Positions 58,166 to 64,000 of a DNA stretch of 64,000 bases are shown here, piece after piece. The position numbers were made by a program, and so were the translations under genes. The number at the start of each line of letters is the position of its first letter. Position 1 is the first letter of the stretch. Source of the stretch: Lactarius indigo (Eukaryota; Basidiomycota; Agaricomycetes; Russulales; Russulaceae); NCBI GenBank assembly GCA_025766275.1, contig JAFKAC010000155.1, positions 1-64,000 of the forward strand. The letters run 5' to 3'. The notes beneath the pieces are model-generated. The model did no database searches and was not told where the DNA came from. It saw only the letters and a list, made by a program, of their open reading frames with translations.

Positions 58166-59368
58166 TGTAACGCCACTACAGGGGCGTTAAGTACGACCTG
58201 TACTAAGTCAGTCAATCAATCGGTAGTCCAAGTGATGAACAGCAAACACAGAAGGCATACTCACAGAGACAAAGTAGACTGTGGTGAGATATGCTGGAGT
58301 GCTGGAAGCAGAGGTGAGACAGGGATCTTGCAAGTAAAGCAAAGGGAGTCTGGCACACAAGCAGTGAGAACTGATATTGTTACATTTGAAGGGAAGGGAG
58401 CTTACCTGGCACACAAGCAGTGAGAACTGATGTGGACCAGGAGCGTACGTGGTACTCTACTTATACTCCTACAGAGGGTGACAGTAGTACAAGGTAAGTA
58501 ACGCTAGTCACAGAATACAAAGGTGCTATTGTTCTACAAAGGGACAAAAGAGTGGACACTTTGAGAACAAGGGAGAGGAGAACAAGAAGAGTCCAGAACC
58601 AGATGATATCATACTGACATCATAATAAAGATAATACCAAGTAAGGAACAAAGGAAAGTACAAAGGCATTATACAACACAGAGTCCGGATGTATGATGTC
58701 ATTAGAAGTACAGTGATGTCATATGTGACGCAATGATAAGTCCAGATTGTACAGATCAAATAGTATCTAATCTACAAGTCCTGTATATCTAATCTAAAGC
58801 AGTCCATGCTGCAAGTCCGGTCCGTACGAGCCGCTAAGTGCGCAAGGGTCACTTATCAACACCAAGCTCCAAGGCTTGACTTCAGTAGAGGGGATGCACA
58901 AGAGTCACAAGGATGCACGTCACTTGGACTGTAGAGGAGGGCTAAGACTCAAAGGTCTAGCAAAGGCAGGGATTGAGAGACAAGGGACTTCACGTGAACA
59001 AGTGTAGTTTTACACAAGAAGTCTAGTCTACTGTACAAGCTAGGTAGTACTGGGCTTAAATACGTACAGCATTGTACCGTACAGATAAGGGCGTAATGCT
59101 CGCCCTTATCAGAGAACAAAAGGTAAGACATAACAAGAACAATGGGAGAATCACGTGGGTTCGCGCGTGATCGAGAAGTGAACGGAAACTAGCACATGTC
59201 GAGCTTTATCGAAAGATAACGACAATAAGCAAAGCGCGTGATAGGAACCGGGTAAACGTAGTGTCCGCGTAGTCATACAGGGCTCGTAATGTGAAGGTGA
59301 GGGTTGAATAAAGAAAAGAAAGATCGAGTCCGAAAGAAAGAACATGGCGAAAACAGAAAATCGTAACA
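58166..59368 (-). repeat. 5' LTR of Gypsy-2, split by a solo LTR
   Basis: 569 bp after removing 58233-58861 and one CCAAG. It reads TGTAACGCCACTACAGGGG to AAATCGTAACA on the plus strand and abuts the right CACAG TSD. On the minus strand it is followed by TTAAGTCTAGTCTCCACAG, the candidate primer-binding region. Confidence 0.93.
58233..58861 (+). repeat. Solo LTR of an unidentified retrotransposon family
   Basis: 629 bp from TGATGAACAGC to CTTATCAACA, flanked by CCAAG (58228-58232, 58862-58866) inside the Gypsy-2 5' LTR. It contains a near-perfect direct repeat around CTGGCACACAAGCAGTGAGA (near 58350 and 58410). No other copy is in the window. TG/CA ends and a 5-bp TSD support the LTR call; orientation is arbitrary. 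Confidence 0.85.
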
Positions 59369-59373
59369 CACAG

Positions 59374-59476
59374 GCCACAAAAGCCTGACTTACGGCTCCA
59401 GCTCGGCCTGGCTTCCAGCGGCTGGCTTAGGCTGGCTTCCGGCTTCCAGGCTGGGCCAGCAAATCACTACTCAAAC
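59374..59476 (-). mobile_element. hAT-like non-autonomous repeat, right part
   Basis: Right-hand remainder of the element that begins at 10601, separated from it by Gypsy-2. It ends AGCAAATCACTA and is rich in CTGGCTT/GGCTTCC text that mirrors the left end. Confidence 0.45.
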
Positions 59477-59549
59477 TAGAAAAAAAGACTGTTAAGGTTG
59501 CTGTGCAAACCCGCGCGTCACGTCCTTCTTGGTTCTTTTGTTTTGTTTA

Positions 59550-59837
59550 CAGCTGGTTCCATAACGATTGTCCCCTGCCATTTTGAGAACATAGTCGGCC
59601 ATCCAAAACTGGAGAGCAGGATTCATAATTAAGTCGAGGGAGAAATTCTCAGGAAATCAGGTTATCTCACAGAATTAAGGTTATAGAATAGTTATCGTGT
59701 AACAATTGGGGTTATGGAATGGTTATCTGTATTGCTGCGCTCGAGAGCTGTGCCATCTCGGTGGCGGAGTTACCAATTCAAACCTCGCCTATGTCCAAAA
59801 TTTGGTCACCGGGGGACAATCGTTATGGAACCAGCTG
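59550..59837. mobile_element. Tc1/pogo-like MITE with 26-bp TIRs
   Basis: Perfect inverted ends CAGCTGGTTCCATAACGATT plus GTCCCC face each other, and both sides carry TA (59548-59549 and 59838-59839), the Tc1/mariner/pogo target duplication. The 288-bp interior encodes no transposase. Perfect ends suggest recent activity of a source elsewhere in the genome. Confidence 0.88.
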
Positions 59838-59839
59838 TA

Positions 59840-61099
59840 GACAAACCATCGGCAAAGGCCAGAAGATAGCAACCCGTTTTGTGAGACGGTTCACTATCCC
59901 TTTCCAGATGCGCGGGTCGTCATTGCTCTGCGTCCACAGAGCATAACACTTCCGGCTATACAGTTAGATTTTCTACAGTTATATAAACCTTCACGTTCCT
60001 ATAGTAGTACCTCAAGTGCTACATAGGGTTCTGTACCCCAAGGCGCACGGTAATGGATTCGAAAAAAAAAAGTAGTACCTCAGCCCTGTTCTGTTAGTGT
60101 GCGCAATGACAGCCGAGCCTTGTTCTTCTCGTCCAGACACAATCGCGCACACGTTCATTTGTTTACACATCTATTCCCCTTTCTTGACTCGTTACGATTG
60201 TCCATACCTCTTAGGGGGGAACCAGCCCTCAGGCCTTAGGTTAGATACTGGCTAAGCTGCAAGTGTGCTCGCAAACTGGCGCGCCAAGGCGGACACAGAC
60301 ACTGAGTGCCAAGACAGGTCACGGTTCCTCGAGAAGGCTCGATTCACATAATCCCACCTGTACTGGAGCAATGAACGAATCTAGGTATGACGCTTTCCTG
60401 CGAGTCTATTGAATCTCGTTCTGCGAAGAAGCTTGTGATGATAGACGATTCGTGGGCGAAGTGAGAGAGAAACGAGGTGAACAAGGTTGGGTTTCGAGGG
60501 CGTTGTGGCAGGACGTTGGACGCATAGCCAAAAGCAGACTGGCGGCGTTGAACGTCGACAAGGATCAGGGAGAGTAGTCAAGTCTCGGTCACGTAGGTAT
60601 AGCATTGACATTGACTATGGACTCAGTATGGAGTGGTTGTCGCAGCTCAGAGCGGTAGGAGAGATAACGAGTTACGGAAAATATCGACCTGACAACCCTA
60701 TGCGCCACACTCCGACTCGGAGTCGCCCTGAGTTTCAACAAGTAGAACAGATATGGCGACCCCAGGTCTTCAGGTCATCTGAATTGTATGGGGTTTCACT
60801 GGATGCAAGACACTCGAGCTAGGAAGGCCCCTTGAGACGTGGGGAAATGAGTGCTAGCGAGTGACTGAGTGGGATGACTTGCCTCGGAAGCCGCAAGCAC
60901 AGGTGCCTCGACCGCCGTTGCCGCGGACCGACTCGGAAGTTCTCATGGGCCTGGGTCACCTTATCAGCGACTTGGATGTTGACCATACGTTCCCTCGTTC
61001 AATCAGTGTCAAACTTCGAGTTGTCTCGGGAAAAGGCATACTTGATCATATTTCCTTTACCCTTTTCTGAAATTTGACCTTAGTGTACAACGTTCATGT
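59840..61099. other. Intergenic region right of the nest
   Basis: No recognisable gene. Open frames near 60487-60822 and 60861-61077 lack any family feature. It includes a short A-run near 60062. The junction with the NLR-2 flank is near 61100. Confidence 0.5.
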
Positions 61100-61331
61100 C
61101 ATCGGCGCTGTTACTCGGGCCCCACTATTTCCCTTTCCCATATACCGTATACTACCATTCACAGACGTACAGAACACCGTACCGTGCCATCGAGGCTCAA
61201 ACTTGAGTTTTACGGCTACAGTTTATGGTACCCCTGTCACCGCACTAGTGCCATGTTCTACTACTAGTATTCTACATCTCCATACCTGTGATGAATACTG
61301 CCTGGATGATATGTCCTCCAAAGCCCATGCT
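61100..61331. other. 3' flank of NLR-2, homologous to 10371-10600
   Basis: Inverted counterpart of the NLR-1 flank with scattered substitutions and small indels. It defines the downstream limit of the duplicated segment seen here. Confidence 0.75.
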
Positions 61332-64000
61332 TCATATGTACGTACCAGGCTCTGAGTCAGCCTCTAACAAGACCTCTGCGACCCTATGATGCCCGCGTAT
61401 CATCGCTTCCTGTCTTGGAGTCCGTCCTTGGTGGTTCCGAGCATCTACATCTGCGCCATGCTCTACTAAGAGCAGGCAAATATGGAGGAACCCGTTTATC
61501 GATCCTTGATGCAATGCGGTCTGCCGGAACCTCGTTTTTGCGTTCACATCGGCACCACAGTCGAGTAATAATTGCGTAACCTCCAGATGTCCAAATGTTG
61601 TCGCCTGAAGCAGCGGGGTCCAGCCGCCTCTGTCCCGCGAGTTCACGTTTGCGCCTCGTTCAATCAGCAATTTTGCCACCTCGAGTCTCCCCTCGGCCGA
61701 CGCCTCTTGTAACGCAGTGCCACGAGTGCCATTCCTTTCGTCGGCATCCGAACCTCGGTCAAGTAATGACCGTACCGTGTCTAGCTGTCCGTTTCCTGAC
61801 GCAGCGTGCAACAAGGGTTGTTCGATGTCGAGGGGTGCTACCTCTTCTCCACGTTTCCGTGTCGGTTGGACAGCATTAGAGGGCCGATTTCGCGGTCGGA
61901 AGATTGGCACTGCACCCGCCATGTGTTTGGATAGGAAGTTCGCTACCTCGAGTTTCCCGGAGTCGAATGCCAGATCCAACGGCGTCTTATTGTTGTCATC
62001 ACATATGTTGAAATCGGCGCCACTCGCGAGAAGGAGCTTCACGATGTTGAGGTGGCCATTGCTTGCTGCTGAGTGCAACGGGGTCCGGCCGTCTAACGCT
62101 CGAAAGTTCACATCCGCGCCATGCTGGATTAGTAGCCGTGATGTCTCCACTTGTCCGACAGAGGAAGCCCCGGCTAATGGAGTCTTGTGTGCTCTGCTTG
62201 ATGGAAGATCTACATCTGCGTTGTGCTCGAGTAACAACCGTACAATGTCAGCGCATCCGCCTCCCGATTCCCTATGCAGTGGGTTGTGCCCGGTGGCATC
62301 CAGAACATTCACATCAGCACCACGCCGAAGAAGCGAACGTGCCACATCCATGTCGCCAATGTTGAATGCCGCGATCCATGAAGTCTCGTAATACCCTCCC
62401 CTAGCATCAATATCCCCTGGGTAGGCCAAAATCAGGTGATCCACAAGCCACCGGAGACGACAATGTATCGCGTAATATAATGGAGGCGCCTCTGGCCGAG
62501 AGGGGTGCTTCGTAGGCATCGATTCTCGCCAAGGGTCGTCGATATCGTATATCCAGACCCATGCAGAGAACTGTGGATTGTCCGGGTCAAACAGCCGTTC
62601 CGTGGCCTCCCGGATCGTCGATGACACATCCTCGAATTGGCCGTGTTCAAACCAGTGTCGTGAGGCATAATCCGCCAGCGGAAAGTTCCTAATGCTCTCT
62701 TTGTCGATATGGTTGTCGAGCTGGAGTAAGACCCCAAGGGAGGCTTGCGCGAGAGTGGCATGTGCCAAATGAGGGACGATGCGATAGCAAGACAGATCAT
62801 CGCTTGCGGCGACAAGCCGGTCCGATGTCAGGAATTCCCTGACCGAAAAGTGGGAAAATTGAACGATTCGAGACCCGTTGATATTGACGACTGTGATGAG
62901 ACTCGAGCATGCCGAAAGTACAGCTTCTTCGGCATCGCCTAGTCGCCAGCCGACATTAAACTGTGGGACCGTTCCCGGACCGGACCGGACCGCCAGAATT
63001 TCTGCAAGCTCCTCGACGCGAAGTGGTCTAACAGACACGGCGAGACATTGGAAGAGTCGGTGTGCGAACTGTCGCTTGACTTTATCGATCCGAAGTAACA
63101 TATGTTCGTATGTTTCGTCCAACGTCTCCGGCAAATGGTCCAAAATACTATGGATACTTGCGGGGAAACATCGGCGCAAGATGTCCAACAAGCAGTAAAC
63201 CCATCTGAACCTGCCGCATTTATTAACCGACAGTCCATAAAAACCATAGGAGGAATAACTCACATGCCGTCTGCTTTCTCCGAGAGTCTATCGATAACCA
63301 GCTGCCTATTCTCTGCCTTCCATCTTCGCATATTCCGATCGGAGTGGACCACCGATTTGATATATCCTAAGATGTCTGCCATTTGTCCGCTTTCTTCGTG
63401 GAGTGAAATGCGGAACGACGCCAAAGGTTCGAGAATGCACCGGATGTCGATCTCCGGGCGACTGGAAACGCATAGGTTTACATTTGGAAGTTGAAAACCG
63501 ACAAGATCTTCTATGAACTGGAGTACATTTTCACGAGCGGTCGGCATGCCGGAGATGTTCGGGGATTCGTCGATAGCATCAATGATGATATACGTCGCTG
63601 GCTGTCCTGGCGCCTTGAGCATGTCCGCCAGGCATTGGGAAAGTGCGTCGTCTGAAGGCTGCTGGGCTCCTTCATCGTAGTCCAAATAGAAATTCGAGAA
63701 AATATCATGGCAAGCGTCAGACCTGGCACTGAGCTGGAAGAGGAGGGAGGAGAGTAAATCGCGTCGTTGCTGCTTGTGAGTGTCCCTGAAGTCGAAGAAA
63801 AAGTATGCCATCAAAGCAAGTCCAGCCTTGCGGATCCTGTCGATTTCTCGGACGATCGTGGACCTGGGAGTGTGCGTGAATATCCACAATCGGAGGTGGT
63901 GAGGCACCACATACATCAGAATAGTTTTCCCGGAACCGGCTACAGAGGGGGAAATGAATCAGGATTGTCGCAAGATATTAATACTGGAAACCCACGTTTT
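61332..64000 (-). CDS. NLR/STAND paralogue, NACHT + ankyrin (NLR-2), N-terminus beyond window
   Basis: Exons 64000-63996 (edge), 63939-63264 and 63210-61332 on the minus strand. Introns of 56 and 53 bp sit at the same positions as in NLR-1. The P-loop PGSGKTILM, TYIIIDAIDES, CVSSRPEIDIR and FSHFSVREFL are intact. About ten ankyrin units follow. One unit present in NLR-1 (the one beginning GRTPLNIASDNGHVDAVRLL) is missing, and the C-terminus ends EADSEPGTYI instead of ERGWW. The NACHT half is much closer to NLR-1 than the first ankyrin units are, a pattern expected for receptors whose repeats diversify. No stop is seen. The N-terminal effector-like region lies outside the window. Confidence 0.87.

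Larger units (their letters stand above)
11301..59368 (-). mobile_element. Gypsy-2: Ty3/gypsy chromovirus hosting the whole nest
   Basis: On the minus strand the element runs 5' LTR (59368-58166), gag, pol with chromodomain, ORF3, a polypurine tract (about 50890-50877, rich in G) and 3' LTR (50876 down to 11301). It is flanked by CACAG on both sides (11296-11300 and 59369-59373). LTRs end TG...CA, and both sum to 569 bp once insertions are removed. By eye they differ at 12 sites, all CpG transitions. It is the oldest dated element here and holds Copia-1, Copia-2 and two solo LTRs directly. Eight in-frame premature TGA codons make it non-functional. Confidence 0.9.

Noticed and set aside
59720..59815. 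tRNA-like stretch inside the MITE
   Set aside because: A B-box-like TTCAAACC is present, but no cloverleaf could be closed, so I do not call a tRNA.
60487..61077. Plus-strand open frames right of the MITE
   Set aside because: Composition and sequence show no known motif, no intron signals and no homologue within the window.

Overview
The window is nuclear DNA of a filamentous basidiomycete, most likely an Agaricomycete. The evidence is genes split by many GT-AG introns of about 50-75 bp, an aryl-alcohol-oxidase-type GMC oxidoreductase, fungal STAND/NLR genes with ankyrin repeats, Ty1/copia and chromodomain Ty3/gypsy retrotransposons, and a KDZ-class DNA transposon with a CxC2-type cysteine cluster. 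All exon structures below were read by eye from splice signals, frame and family similarity.

Layout. Bases 1-6374 are host genes: the 3' part of a GMC oxidoreductase (+), a complete-looking eIF2D/Tma64 translation factor (+) and a decayed minus-strand gene. 6375-10370 is an NLR (Goodbye-like N-terminus, NACHT, ankyrin). The right edge, 61332-64000, carries a close paralogue of this NLR on the opposite strand, cut by the window end. Between the two NLRs lies a transposon island of about 49 kb.

The island is one nest. A hAT-like non-autonomous repeat (10601-11300 plus 59374-59476) received the chromovirus Gypsy-2 (11301-59368, TSD CACAG). Gypsy-2's 3' LTR received Copia-1 (11312-22525, TSD GCCAC) and Copia-2 (22999-50781, TSD CATAC). 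Its 5' LTR received a solo LTR (58233-58861, TSD CCAAG), and its gag received another solo LTR (56778-57347, TSD CGAGA). Copia-2's 5' LTR received a second chromovirus, Gypsy-1 (29840-50702, TSD TGCCT). Gypsy-1's integrase received a 12,982-bp KDZ transposon, KDZ-1 (32654-45635, TSD GTGAAAC). Copia-1's RT region received a 4,357-bp foldback element, FB-1 (16623-20979, TSD AATTGGG). The ends of FB-1 match those of KDZ-1. A Tc1/pogo-like MITE (59550-59837) sits to the right. LTR-LTR differences counted by eye (Gypsy-2 12/569, Copia-2 4/401, Copia-1 4/542, Gypsy-1 3/522) agree with the nesting order, and every one is a CpG transition.

The candidate new system is the KDZ-1/FB-1 pair. KDZ-1 carries five genes: a KDZ transposase, a protein with a Zn2Cys6-like cysteine cluster, a 564-residue companion of unknown function and two small proteins. 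The element holds at least 19 exact CGG-N5-CCG dyads, including one in each TIR. FB-1 is a giant inverted repeat whose arms are mostly a 21-bp satellite, and that satellite looks like a decayed, amplified form of the same dyad. A second point of interest is that both chromoviruses have a conserved third ORF after the chromodomain. In Gypsy-2 that ORF contains two CCHC zinc knuckles.
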